Assembly: GCF_000526915.1 (NCBI RefSeq)
Contig: NZ_JAGZ01000002.1
Coordinates: 248,001-312,000 of the forward strand
Reading direction: 5' to 3'
Length of the DNA stretch: 64,000 nucleotides
Source of the DNA: Mycobacterium genavense ATCC 51234
GTDB taxonomy: Bacteria; Actinomycetota; Actinomycetes; Mycobacteriales; Mycobacteriaceae
Shown here piece by piece: positions 20,122 through 29,390 of this stretch; position 1 is the first letter of the stretch; each line of letters begins with the position of its first letter. The translations under genes and the position numbers were made by a program. The notes beneath the pieces are model-generated. The model was not told the origin of the DNA, ran no database searches, and saw only the letters and a list, made by a program, of their open reading frames with translations.

Positions 20122-20780
20122 GACGGCACCTCCTCGTGCGTCTGCTCACCCCGGATGAAGCCGCGGTCCTTGGCCACGTCTTCCAGCAACGAGCGCAGCT
20201 GGCGTCTGCCCCGATGCAGCCGAGACATTACCGTCCCGATCGGGGTGTCCATGATCTCGGCGATCTCCTTGTACGGGAAACCCTCGACATCGGCGTAGTA
20301 GACCGCCATTCGGAACTCTTCCGGCAGCGCCTGCAGGGCCGCCTTGATCTCGGTGTCCGGCAGCGCCTCCAACACCTCGACCTCGGCCGAACGCAGCCCA
20401 GTCGAGGAATGCTCCGCGTTGGACGCCAGCTGCCAGTCGGTGATCTCCTCGGTCGGATACTCCGCGGGCTGGCGCTGCTTCTTGCGATAGCTGTTGATGT
20501 AGGTGTTGGTCAGGATCCGGTACAGCCAGGCCTTGAGGTTGGTGCCGGCCCGAAACGACCGGAACCCGGCGTAGGCCTTGACCATCGTTTCCTGCAGCAG
20601 ATCCTCGGCGTCTGCGGGGTTGCGCGTCATGCGCAGCGCGCCGCCGTAGAGCTGATCCAGCAGGGGGATCGCGTCGCGCTCGAACCGCGCGGCCAGCTCC
20701 TCGTCGGTCTCGTCAACAGGCATGGGCTCGACGGTGTCTGAACCGGTCACGGTGTCTGGGCCATCATTTGATTCGGCCAT
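20118..20780 (-). CDS. sigH: ECF sigma factor SigH
   Basis: A 220-residue extracytoplasmic-function sigma factor controlling thiol-oxidative and heat-stress genes. Region 2 is clear ([37 protein letters not shown]) and region 4 carries the helix-turn-helix [20 protein letters not shown]. The ATG at 20780 (MAESNDG) gives close to the M. tuberculosis length of 216. The frame remains open to 20951, so an N-terminally extended form is possible. It is cotranscribed with rshA. Confidence 0.93.
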   Translation of the reverse strand: MAESNDGPDTVTGSDTVEPMPVDETDEELAARFERDAIPLLDQLYGGALRMTRNPADAEDLLQETMVKAYAGFRSFRAGTNLKAWLYRILTNTYINSYRKKQRQPAEYPTEEITDWQLASNAEHSSTGLRSAEVEVLEALPDTEIKAALQALPEEFRMAVYYADVEGFPYKEIAEIMDTPIGTVMSRLHRGRRQLRSLLEDVAKDRGFIRGEQTHEEVPS

Positions 20781-21073
20781 CTCGATTAACACGGTCCCTT
20801 CCGTCGCAGCGTCGCCACGTAGCACCCCCAGCGACACCTGACTCGCGAACAAGCGAGCCAACTGCTCCTCGCCCATTGAACTGCCTAACAGGCTCGTCGC
20901 CGTTGACACCAGATCCTCCCCTCCCAATCTAAATGCTGCGACCGACATCATTTGCCCGGGTCGCTTGCCGCGTTTCAGAGACCGATTTGATCAACAGCGC
21001 CGGCCGACGTGCTATTTCCGGTGCCGAGGTCCCCCCGCCCGATTTGGTTGGGACTGCGGGTTACTGTGACGCC

Positions 21074-21922
21074 ATGTCCTTGAACAGCAAAACCATGTTC
21101 ATCTCCGGCGCCAGTCGCGGTATCGGCCTGGCCATCGCCAAACGCGCCGCACAGGACGGCGCCAACGTCGCGCTGATCGCCAAGACCGCCGACCCGCATC
21201 CGAAATTGCCGGGAACCGTCTACACCGCCGCCAAGGAGCTCGAGGAGGCCGGCGGGCAGGCCCTGCCGATCGTCGGGGATGTCCGGGACCCCGATTCCGT
21301 CCAATCCGCGGTGGCCCAGACCGTCGAGCAGTTCGGCGGCATCGACATCTGCGTGAACAACGCGTCGGCGATCAACCTGGGCTCCATCACCGAGGTCCCG
21401 ATGAAGCGGTTCGACCTGATGAACGGCATCCAGGTGCGCGGCACCTACGCCGTGTCGCAGGCGTGTCTGCCGTACATGAAGGGCCGGGAGAACCCGCACG
21501 TGCTGACGCTGTCTCCGCCGGTGCTGCTCGGGCAGGAGTGGCTCAAGCCGACGGCGTACATGATGGCCAAGTTCGGCATGACGCTGTGTGCGCTGGGAAT
21601 CGCGCAGGAGATGCGGGCCGAGGGCATCGCGTCCAACACGCTGTGGCCGCGCACGCTGGTGGCCACCGCCGCGGTGCAGAACCTGCTCGGCGGCGACGAG
21701 GCGATGGCTCGGGCCCGCAAGCCGGAGGTCTACTCCGACGCGGCCTACGTCGTCCTCAACAAGCCGGCCAAGGAGTACACCGGCAACATGCTGCTGTGCG
21801 AGGACGTGCTGCTGGAAAGCGGCGTCACCGATCTGTCGGTGTACAACTGTGTGCCGGGCGGCACCCTCGGCGTCGACTTCTGGGTGGACGGCGTGAACCC
21901 ACCCGGGTACACCGGGCCGTAA
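21074..21922 (+). CDS. Short-chain dehydrogenase (Rv3224-like)
   Basis: A 282-residue SDR related to hydroxysteroid dehydrogenase-like protein 2. Cofactor loop ISGASRGIGLAIA is at the N-terminus, NNASAINLG follows, and the YMMAK motif supplies the catalytic Tyr and Lys. The ATG at 21074 gives the exact length I recall for Rv3224. It is divergent from sigH with about 290 bases between the two start codons. It is the last gene of the left syntenic block. Confidence 0.85.
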   Translation: MSLNSKTMFISGASRGIGLAIAKRAAQDGANVALIAKTADPHPKLPGTVYTAAKELEEAGGQALPIVGDVRDPDSVQSAVAQTVEQFGGIDICVNNASAINLGSITEVPMKRFDLMNGIQVRGTYAVSQACLPYMKGRENPHVLTLSPPVLLGQEWLKPTAYMMAKFGMTLCALGIAQEMRAEGIASNTLWPRTLVATAAVQNLLGGDEAMARARKPEVYSDAAYVVLNKPAKEYTGNMLLCEDVLLESGVTDLSVYNCVPGGTLGVDFWVDGVNPPGYTGP

Positions 21923-21940
21923 CCGCCGCGGACATCAGGT

Positions 21941-22825
21941 CTAGCTTTTGGTGAGGGTGAACTGCGCGACGTCGGTGTAGCCCTCGCGGAACAGCTCGGC
22001 GCAACCGGTCAGGTACTTCATGTATCGGTCGTAGACCTCTTGCGACTGAATCGCGACGGCCTCGTCGCGGCGCGCCTCCAGCGCCGCCGACCAGTGGTCG
22101 AGGGTGCGCGCGTAGTGCAGCCGCAGCGGCTGGTAGAGCGCCAGGCTGAAGCCGGCCCGGGTGGCGTGCTCCTCGACGGACTTCGCGTTGGGCAGGTCTC
22201 CGCCCGGGAAAATCTCGTCCATGATGAACTTCATGAAGCGGACCTTCGTCATGGTGAGCGGCAGCTCACACTCGGCGAACTCCTGGTCACTGGGCTTGAT
22301 GATGGTGTGCAGCATCATCACCCCGTCGTCCGGGAGCGCCCGGTAGGCCATCTCGAAGAAGTCGTCGTACCGGTCGCGGCCGAAGTGCTCGAAGGCACCG
22401 ATTGACACGATGCGGTCGACACTTTCGTCGAACTGTTCCCAGCCCTGCAGCAGCACCCGCTTGGATCGGGGCGACGGATGCTCGTCCAGGCGTCGCTGGA
22501 CGTGCGCCTCCTGATTGCGGCTCAGGGTCAGGCCGACGACGTTGACGTCGTAATTGTCCAGCGCGCGCACGATCGTGGTGCCCCAGCCACAGCCGACGTC
22601 GAGCAGCGTCATGCCGGGTTGCAACCCGAGCTTTCCCAGCGACAGGTCGACCTTGGCGTACTGCGCCTCTTCCAGCGAGAAGTCGTCACGCTCGAAATAG
22701 GCGCAGCTGTAGGTGCGCGTAGGGTCCAGGAAAAGTGCGAAGAAATCGTCGGACAGGTCGTAGTGCGCCTGCACATCCTCGAAATGCGGCTTCAAGCCCG
22801 GAGTTTCGGTTTCTTTTAAGGACAA
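21941..22825 (-). CDS. Cyclopropane/mycolic acid synthase-family methyltransferase
   Basis: A 294-residue SAM-dependent methyltransferase of the CmaA/MmaA/PcaA family, which modify double bonds of mycolic acid chains. Signatures are VQAHYDLSDDFF, YSCAYFERDDFSLEEAQ, the SAM loop LLDVGCGWGTT, GLTLSRNQ, SIGAFEHFGRDRYDDFF and the C-terminal YDRYMKYLTGCAELFR. By eye it is closest to PcaA-type enzymes, but the exact subfamily and substrate are not certain. M. tuberculosis has no such gene at this position (between Rv3224 and Rv3226c), so it belongs to the accessory block. Confidence 0.88.
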   Translation of the reverse strand: MSLKETETPGLKPHFEDVQAHYDLSDDFFALFLDPTRTYSCAYFERDDFSLEEAQYAKVDLSLGKLGLQPGMTLLDVGCGWGTTIVRALDNYDVNVVGLTLSRNQEAHVQRRLDEHPSPRSKRVLLQGWEQFDESVDRIVSIGAFEHFGRDRYDDFFEMAYRALPDDGVMMLHTIIKPSDQEFAECELPLTMTKVRFMKFIMDEIFPGGDLPNAKSVEEHATRAGFSLALYQPLRLHYARTLDHWSAALEARRDEAVAIQSQEVYDRYMKYLTGCAELFREGYTDVAQFTLTKS

Positions 22826-22987
22826 GGCACAACTTTCTGGATCGCGTTCGTTTGGGCTTTACGGCGTGCGATCGAAGTTGATCGAACTCCCCCAAATGGT
22901 ACAGTCTATAGCTACCCCGGACCGCGATCGGCAAACCTGGCACATGCCGCGTCGGGCGGGCCCGACGATATTCGGGCCGGCTCTTAT

Positions 22988-23022
22988 GCACAACGCCGGC
23001 CGCATGGCGGCCGGCGTTGTGC
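22988..23022. terminator. Perfect 16-bp stem hairpin after the DUF308 gene
   Basis: GCACAACGCCGGCCGC at 22988-23003 pairs perfectly with 23007-23022, leaving a 3-base loop ATG. It lies 22 bases after the stop of the minus-strand DUF308 gene and upstream of the methyltransferase gene, so it likely terminates the former. The design is the same as the whiB1-pdtaS hairpin. Confidence 0.8.
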
Positions 23023-23043
23023 TGCAAAGGATTACGGTGCCAA

Positions 23044-23619
23044 TCAGGTGGCCTTCGCCCGGCTGCGAACTTTTAGCGCGCTGATCACGTCGACCACACC
23101 GATGGCGATCAGCCAGCAGCCGGCGACCAGGGCCAGCACGGCGATGGAGCGAAGCGGCGACACGATCAGCACCGCGCCGCCGACCACGATCACCAGCCCG
23201 GACAGCACCTGCCAGCCGCGGCCGGGCATATGATCGAAGGACAACCCCGCGGCCAGCAGCGTCATCCCGCGAAACAGCCAGCTGATGCCGATCCAGATGA
23301 CCAAAAGTGTGACCGCCTCGAATTCGTCGCGGAAGCAAAAGAATCCCAGAATCAACGACACGATGCCGGTGATAAACGTCAGCACCCGCATCGCGGCGCC
23401 GGCGTGTGAGCCGAAGGCGGCGAACACGTAGCCGACCCCGGAAACCACCAGGTAGATGCCGAACAAGACACCCGCGACAAACAGTGTCTTTCCAGGCCAG
23501 GCGAGCACAATGATGCCAAGCGCGATCGCCAGGATGCCGGTGAGGAGCAGCACTCGCCACGCACTGCGAGCAAGCTGCCGAAGAGGGCCTTCGAAAACGG
23601 TATCGTCGTGAATAGCCAT
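23044..23619 (-). CDS. DUF308 (HdeD-family) membrane protein
   Basis: A 191-residue membrane protein with six hydrophobic segments in three pairs (VLLLTGILAIALGIIVLAW, LFVAGVLFGIYLVVSGVGYV, LTFITGIVSLILGFF and so on), the repeat pattern of the HdeD/DUF308 family. The role is unknown; relatives link to acid resistance in enterobacteria. The ATG at 23619 was used, but an in-frame GTG at 23649 would add ten residues that include a repeated VAND unit. It ends at a strong terminator. Confidence 0.78.
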   Translation of the reverse strand: MAIHDDTVFEGPLRQLARSAWRVLLLTGILAIALGIIVLAWPGKTLFVAGVLFGIYLVVSGVGYVFAAFGSHAGAAMRVLTFITGIVSLILGFFCFRDEFEAVTLLVIWIGISWLFRGMTLLAAGLSFDHMPGRGWQVLSGLVIVVGGAVLIVSPLRSIAVLALVAGCWLIAIGVVDVISALKVRSRAKAT

Positions 23620-23625
23620 CTCAAT

Positions 23626-23649
23626 ATCATTAGCCACATCATTAGCCAC
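23626..23649. repeat. 12-bp tandem repeat at the DUF308 gene start
   Basis: ATCATTAGCCAC occurs twice head to tail. On the minus strand it lies just before the chosen start of the DUF308 gene, in phase with it, so it either extends the protein by two VAND units or forms part of the leader between the divergent genes. Confidence 0.6.
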
Positions 23650-23752
23650 AATTGGTGAAAAGAAAATGTCCGCAGCGACACATTGCGCATCGCGAACGGG
23701 TCTTGAGAGCAATGCGCTGGGCGCTGCGCGCTCGCGGTAGCGTGCAGTAACT

Positions 23753-25172
23753 ATGAGTACCGCGCTGGTGGTAGGTAGTGGCCCCAACGCGCTGGCGGCC
23801 GCCATCTGCCTGGCCGCCAAGGGCGTGCAGACCACCGTGCTTGAGGCCGCCGACGGGATCGGCGGCGGCACACGCAGCACCGAAGCCATCGTTCCCGGCC
23901 TGCTGCACGACCAGTGTTCGGCGATCCACCCGATGGCCGTCGGTTCGCCCTTCCTCAACCGCTTCAACCTGCAGCGGTACGGATTGTCGTGGCGCTGGCC
24001 GGAGATCGATTGCGTCCATCCGCTCGACGGTGGCAACGCCAGTGTGCTGTACCGCTCGGTGGAGCAGACGGCGGCCGGCCTGGGTCGCGACGGGTCGCGG
24101 TGGCGCCTGGCGTTCGGCTACTCGTCCGCCCGTTTCGACGCGCTGAGCGACGACATCATGGGTCCGCTGCTACGCGTCCCGCATCACCCGCTGATGCTGG
24201 CCCGCTTCGGTGCGCCCACGCTGCTGCCCGGGTCGACGTTCGCGCGGATGTTTCGCACCGAGGAAGGCCGCGCGTTGTTCGGAGGCATTGCGGCCCATGC
24301 CTTTCGGCCGCTGCACTACCCGATGACTTCGGCAATCGGGATGGGGCTTGATCGCGGCCGGGCACCGGCACGGCTGGGCCGTCGCCGAGGGCGGGTCGCA
24401 GTCGATCGCCGACGCGATGGTCACGCTGCTGACCGACTTGGGCGGCAAGGTCGAAACCGGCGTCCGGATGCAGAACACGTCGCACCTGCCGCCGGCCGAC
24501 GTCACGATGTTCGACCTGGCGCCCGGCGCCGTCGCCGACATCCTCGGGGACCGTCTTCCCCGCCGAATCTCCGCCGCTTTCACCAGGTTTCGGCGTGGTC
24601 CGGGCGCGTTCAAAGTCGACTTCGCCGTCGAGGGCGGCGTGCCCTGGACGAGCCCCGATGCGCGTCGGGCCGGCACGGTGCATGTGGTCGGCAGCTACGA
24701 CGAGCTTGCCGCCGCCGAGCGGGATGTCCACGCCGAGCGGATGCCCGAGCGTCCGTTTGTACTGGTGGGTCAGCAATACCTGGCCGATCCGCAGCGGTCG
24801 GTGGGCAATATCCATCCGGTGTGGAGCTACGCGCACGTGCCCAACGGCTGCACCGGCGACGCGACGGCGGCGATCATCGCCCAGATCGAGCGGTTCGCAC
24901 CCGGGTTCTCCGACCGCATCGTCGGCCGCGCCGTTCGCGCCACCACCGAGATGGCCACGTTCAACGCCAACTATGCCGGTGGCGACATCATGACCGGCTC
25001 GAAGGATATTCGCCAGCTCACCTTCAGCCCACGAATTACCTTGTCGCCCTACACCATTGGCGTACCGGGCATGTACATCTGCTCGGCGGCCACCCCGCCC
25101 GGGCCCGGGGCGCACGGCATGTGCGGCGCCAACGCCGTGCGGCTCGCCCTGGATTACTTGGCCCGCGCCTAG
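23753..25172 (+). pseudogene. Phytoene dehydrogenase-like FAD oxidoreductase, frameshifted
   Basis: Two adjacent frames together encode one flavoprotein of about 470 residues. The first (from ATG 23753) begins VVGSGPNALAAAICLAAKG, the FAD dinucleotide loop of the phytoene dehydrogenase-like group, and runs to MTSAIGMGL near 24346. The protein then continues in the next phase from 24348 (IAAGHRHGWAVAEGGSQSIA) to the TAG at 25172, with GVPGMYICSAATPPGPG near the end. One extra base in GGGGCTTGATC explains the shift. It converges with the alcohol dehydrogenase and overlaps it by four bases. A sequence error is possible, though its neighbours are broken too. Confidence 0.8.
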
Positions 25173-26184
25173 AAGGTCACCACCACCTTGTCGGCCGCCC
25201 CGGGCGTGCCGGCGAGTTCGAGTGCCTCACCGACCTGATCGAACGCGATGGTGTGGCTGACGATCAGCGCGTACTTCTCCCAGTTCGCGACGATGTCCTC
25301 GGTCACCTCGAAGATCTCGTCGGGATATCCCATCGAGCCGACGATCGTGATCTCGTTGCTCATGATGTTGACCAACTCGACGGGCACCGATTACTTATGG
25401 ACGCCAACGATTCCCAGGGTTGCACCCTTCTTGGCGGCGGTCAGCGCGGTGTGGATGACCGCCGGCGCCCCGGCGGCGTCGAGGTAGATATCGGTGCCGG
25501 CGCGCCCGGGCAACCCAGGAATGCCAGCCTCGCCCGCGCCGTGCAGTTCGATCAGGCGCTGCACGACGGGCTCTTCGGCGGAGTTGATCACGGCGTCGGC
25601 GCCGATTTGCAGCGCCTTGTCCAGCCGGGACGGAATCAGGTCCACGACCACCACGCGGCTTACCCCAAGGGATTTGAAGGCCAGCGTGGCGCCTAGCCCG
25701 ATCGGCCCTGCCCCGAACACGACGACCTTGTCGGCCGGCTTGGGTTTGCATTGGTTGGCCCCGTGGCGAGCGACGGCCATCGCTCGTTGAGTGCGGCCAC
25801 CTCCCACGGAACGTGGCTCGGGATGACTTCGAGACTTCGTCCGCGGACGGCGTTTTCGATCAGCAGGTAGTCTGCGAGCGCGCCGGCCGATCCCCCGTTG
25901 CCGATGATGTTGCCGGGCGCCGCCATGGGATTGATCACGACGTGATCGCCGACCGCGACACCGGCTACCTGGTCGCCGACCTCGACGATTTCGCCGGCCG
26001 GTTCGTGCCCGAGCGGCGTGTGCCCCTGGCGCGGCGGGATGCCGCCGATGCTGATGTAGAACGCGTCGGAACCGCAGATGCCGCAGGCGCGCATCCGGAC
26101 CAGCACGTCGTTGGGGCCGGTCTGCGGACGGTCGGCGTCGAGGACCTCTGCCTTACCCGGTCCGGTGACCACGGACATTTTCAT
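25169..26184 (-). pseudogene. Zinc-dependent alcohol dehydrogenase, frameshift plus nonsense
   Basis: Medium-chain dehydrogenase of about 340 residues in three pieces. The N-terminal part (ATG 26184) has catalytic zinc ligands in CGICGSD and GHEPAGEIVEVGD and stays in frame to VPWEVAALNE near 25783. One missing base shifts to the NAD-binding frame with KVVVFGAGPIGLGATLA. At 25391-25393 an in-frame TAA replaces a sense codon after GIVGVHK, and the tail PVELVNIMSNEITIVGSMGY continues beyond it to 25169. Two independent lesions argue for a true pseudogene. Its ATG overlaps the sulfotransferase stop (ATGA), so the intact ancestor was in an operon. Confidence 0.85.
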
Positions 26185-27363
26185 GGCGCTGCCTCGAGTT
26201 CGATGTCGAAGGTGTCCAGGTATTCGGCGAAGACCGGCTCGAGTCGTTCGACGCTCAGGCCATACTTGTCGAGGCTGTAGGAGTTGAGCGAGAACCGGTC
26301 CTGCGGATGCTCGGCGAGCCAATTGCGCATGCGTGCTTCGGTTTCCGCGGTCAGCGGATCGCCCGCCCACTCGTACAGCCGGCGCAGCACGTCCATCGGG
26401 TCGCGCATCATCTCGTGGTAGTGCATGTGGATGAAGCGGTCGTCGCCGATGCGCTCGCGGGCCCGCAGCGGCCGGTTCACGTGATAGCCCATCTGCCACA
26501 TTACGTTGCGCCCCATGGCTTCTGGATCGATTGCTTCGGGATGGTGCGTTATAGTCTTGGGCAGCGTCAACAGGTTGGCCAGCGACCCGGTTGCCTTGTA
26601 GGGGTCGCGATGCGCCCACACCAGCCGGGCGTCCGGGAAGACCTTCAGCAACGCCTCGATGTGCACCGAATGCGACGGCATCTTCAGGCTCCACGCGCCC
26701 GGCGCTTTCGATTGCAGGACCTGCAGATAGCGCTTCTGATATGCGTAGGCGCTCGTCATGTCGGTTTCGTCGAACAGCCATTCGGCATACCGCGAGGTGG
26801 ACAGGAACGAATCCAGGACAGGCCTTGAAGTCCTGGTTGTGGATGAACATGTCTTCGGTGGGCCCGTCGGCGTCTTCCCAGTGCGTCAGCGGCACTTTCG
26901 CTTTCGTCACCATCTCCAGGATTTTGCGCTGCTCCTCCAGCAGGGCCACGCAGCGCGGGTCGGTGCGCAGCGACTCGGTGGGCGCCGGCGCTATCGGGTG
27001 CACGCACTGCCAGTGCAGCAGCGAGCGCCGGGCCGGGTCCTGGTCGAGCAGGTAACTGATCACGGTGGTCCCGGTACGCGGCATGCCGAGCACGATCAGC
27101 GGCCGCTCCACGGGCGCCTCGAGCACCTCGGGATGCTGCTGAAGATAGCCGTGGACCTGCAGCCGCCGGCCCAGCGCGTCGGTCGCGTCGTTGAGGATGC
27201 GCTCCCGGCCGTACTGGGTGAACGCCGGCGAGTTGTTGACGTCGTCGAGGAGGAGCTGCAATCCGTCCCGCCACGAGTCGGATTCGATTTCGGTGAGCCC
27301 GGTGCGCTGTGCCGCCAGCTTGAGGACGTCGTCGGCGGTCGCGAGGTTGTCGTATTCGCCCAT
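26181..27363 (-). pseudogene. Sulfotransferase-family protein, frameshifted
   Basis: Mycobacterial-type sulfotransferase of about 390 residues. The N-terminal part carries the PAPS-binding loop VLGMPRTGTTVISYLL and ends at HNQDFKA near 26820; the sequence then continues in another phase as VLDSFLSTSRYAEWLF, with WSLKMPSHSVHIEALLKVFP and the 3'-phosphate loop VWAHRDPYKATGS. One frameshift at about 26815-26822 separates them. The preceding dehydrogenase is in the same phase with no stop between, so this may be the second half of a fusion protein; the ATG at 27363 has only a weak ribosome site. Confidence 0.78.
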
Positions 27364-28107
27364 CGTTCCGACCGTCAGGTATCCGCCGTCGACGGCGATC
27401 GTGGTGCCGGTGATGTACGACGCGGCATCGGTACACAAGAAGAGCGCCGCGCCGGTGCAATCCTGAGGTGTCCCGGGTCGGCCCAACGGGGTGTGGAAAC
27501 CGATCTCGACGTCCATCACCTGGGGAATTTCCATGGCCGGATGCGTCATTCGGGTGTCGATCAACCCGGGCGCGATCGCGTTGACCCGGATTCCGTCGTC
27601 GGCCCACCGACGCGAGAGGTTCATCGTCAGCGAGATCAGGCCCATCTTCGAGGAGGCATACCCCGGGACGAAGACCGCCGAACGAAACGCCGACATCGAG
27701 ACGACGCTGGCGCCCCCGGGCGCAGTGCTGGCCTTCAGGCGTTCGTGGCAGCACATCGTCAACCGCATGGGGCCCAACAGGTTTTGCGTCACCGACGCGA
27801 CGTAGCCGTCGGGGTCGTACTCGTCGCCGGCGGGATACGGGCCACCCGCGTTGTTGATCAGGACGTCGAGTTCGCCCAGCGAGTCCGCCAGCGCGTCGAC
27901 GGCGTCGGGATCCTGGATCCGGCACTGCCGGTAGGTGAATGCGCTCAGGTCGATCTCCGGATAGTCGGCGGTCGACTCACGAGCGCCGGTCACGGTGACG
28001 GCGGCGCCGGCCTTGGCGAACTCGGCGGCAATCGCGTTACCGATGCCGCTGGTGCCGCCGGTCACCAGCACCTTGGCGCCGGTGAAGTCGAACCTGATGG
28101 AGTTCAT
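27364..28107 (-). CDS. Short-chain dehydrogenase, in phase with the downstream sulfotransferase
   Basis: An SDR of about 248 residues: cofactor loop VTGGTSGIGNAIAAEFAKAG, NNAGGPYPAGD, active-site YASSK in PGYASSKMGL, and C-terminal ITGTTIAVDGGY. The ATG at 28107 overlaps the stop of the MBL-fold gene (ATGA). There is no stop after the usual SDR end: the frame runs directly into the sulfotransferase, giving a possible bifunctional protein that ends at the sulfotransferase frameshift. The coordinate 27364 is therefore a domain boundary, not a stop. Likely acts on a lipid or sterol alcohol, by context only. Confidence 0.78.
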
Positions 28108-29348
28108 TCTGAGGTCCTCAATTCGTTGATGGATTTGGTGAGCCAGGCTTTTTCCCAGAAGTTTTCGGTGTCGGCGAGCAGCGCCTCGTGCGCGTCGGCG
28201 GCCACCGCGCGCGCCGCCGGGTGCGCGGGCTGTGCGGACAGGATCAGGTCGGTCAGGTGAATCGCCTGTAGCGGCCGGTCGCCCTCGACGTGCGCGCGGG
28301 CCGCCTCGACCAGCGCGTCGGCACCGGCGGCGTCGACCACATCGGCAGCAATCGAATCCGGTGGTACCCCGTAGAGCTCGGTGGTGGAGCGGTGCCGGAA
28401 CCATCCGGTGTACATCTCCCAGATGGCGCGAACGTTCCAGGCGGTCTTGCCGTAGCCCTCGCCGACGTCGAACTGCTCGGGCACCGTCACCTCGCGCATC
28501 GCCGTGTGCAGGTCGGTGCCGGAATTCATCAGTTCGGCCGTGCGATCGTGCACGGCCTGCATGGCGTCGCGCATCGCGGTGACTTCCTCGGCGATGCGGT
28601 CGGCGCCCTCGATCGGGTCGAAGTGGCCGGTGATCAGGCGCTGCGGACCGTAATCCAGCACGGTGTTCAGCGACTCGACGTACAGAATCGGGTCGCGGTA
28701 TCGGTCGCCGCGGATGGTCATCAGATTCGGCACGTGCCCGAACAGCGGGCCGAACAGATTGCCGCTGAACAGGATTCGATCCCCGCGCAGCCACACCACG
28801 AGCGCGTCGGTGGTCTCGCCGCCGGGCGTCCAGGCCAGTTCGAAAGTCCTACCGCCGAAGGCGAATTCGTGGTGGAGGTCGAACGTCGTGGTCGGCGCGG
28901 GGAAGGAGAAGTCGATCGTGGCCGGGTCGATGGTCTTGAAGTGCTCGAGCACGGCGTCGGAGAATTTCGCGAAGGCGAACGACGTCTTGGGCACCCGATA
29001 ACCCATCAGCAGTGTGTTGTCGTCGCGCCAGTACCGGTAGTTGCGGTGCATCACGATGTCGGTGCCGTCGTCGCGCAGCGTGTTGACCCCGCCCCAGTGG
29101 TCGGCATGGCCCTGGGTGACGACGATGGCCCGCGCCGGGCCCGGCACGTCGGCAAAAGCCTTGCGGTGCAACGGACCCTCGAACACCAGTCCGGCGTTGA
29201 CGATGACCCGCCCGTCGTCGGTGGCGATCGCGTAGGAGTTGGAGACGCCGGGCGACATCCAGATGTCGTTGCCCAGCGGTGTCGCGGGAGTGTCGGTTGC
29301 CGCCGCGAGATCGGCTGCCCCGGGACGCTCCCGGTGAATTCCGGCCAT
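28104..29348 (-). CDS. Alkylsulfatase-like MBL-fold hydrolase
   Basis: A 414-residue metallo-beta-lactamase-fold protein. The metal motif reads TQGHADHWGG, an HxDH variant typical of SdsA1-type alkylsulfatases, and GETTDALVVWL and ITGHFDPIEG supply further ligands. A helical dimerisation domain follows (AIWEMYTGWFRHRSTTELYG) and the tail is helical. It may release sulfate from alkyl sulfates, which fits the neighbouring sulfotransferase. It heads an operon with the SDR, sulfotransferase and alcohol dehydrogenase, each overlapping the next by four bases. Confidence 0.82.
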   Translation of the reverse strand: MAGIHRERPGAADLAAATDTPATPLGNDIWMSPGVSNSYAIATDDGRVIVNAGLVFEGPLHRKAFADVPGPARAIVVTQGHADHWGGVNTLRDDGTDIVMHRNYRYWRDDNTLLMGYRVPKTSFAFAKFSDAVLEHFKTIDPATIDFSFPAPTTTFDLHHEFAFGGRTFELAWTPGGETTDALVVWLRGDRILFSGNLFGPLFGHVPNLMTIRGDRYRDPILYVESLNTVLDYGPQRLITGHFDPIEGADRIAEEVTAMRDAMQAVHDRTAELMNSGTDLHTAMREVTVPEQFDVGEGYGKTAWNVRAIWEMYTGWFRHRSTTELYGVPPDSIAADVVDAAGADALVEAARAHVEGDRPLQAIHLTDLILSAQPAHPAARAVAADAHEALLADTENFWEKAWLTKSINELRTSE

Positions 29349-29358
29349 GACTTGCGAC

Positions 29359-29376
29359 CCTCTACAGTTCTAGAGG
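29359..29376. promoter_or_regulatory. Palindromic candidate operator between divergent genes
   Basis: CCTCTACAGTTCTAGAGG: perfect 6-base arms (CCTCTA/TAGAGG) around a 6-base centre. It fills the 42-base gap between the divergent starts of the alkylsulfatase-like and SDR genes. A TetR gene follows the SDR, so it is a candidate site for that regulator. Binding is inferred. Confidence 0.5.
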
Positions 29377-29390
29377 TAAAGTCAATATCC

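Noticed and set aside
20781..20951. 57-residue N-terminal extension of SigH
   Set aside because: The frame is open but the extension has no counterpart that I know in SigH proteins; kept only as an alternative start.
25693..28794. A 1,033-codon minus-strand frame read as one giant protein
   Set aside because: It joins parts of an MBL shadow, the SDR, the sulfotransferase N-terminus and the alcohol dehydrogenase N-terminus only because frameshifts put them in phase; annotated as separate genes.
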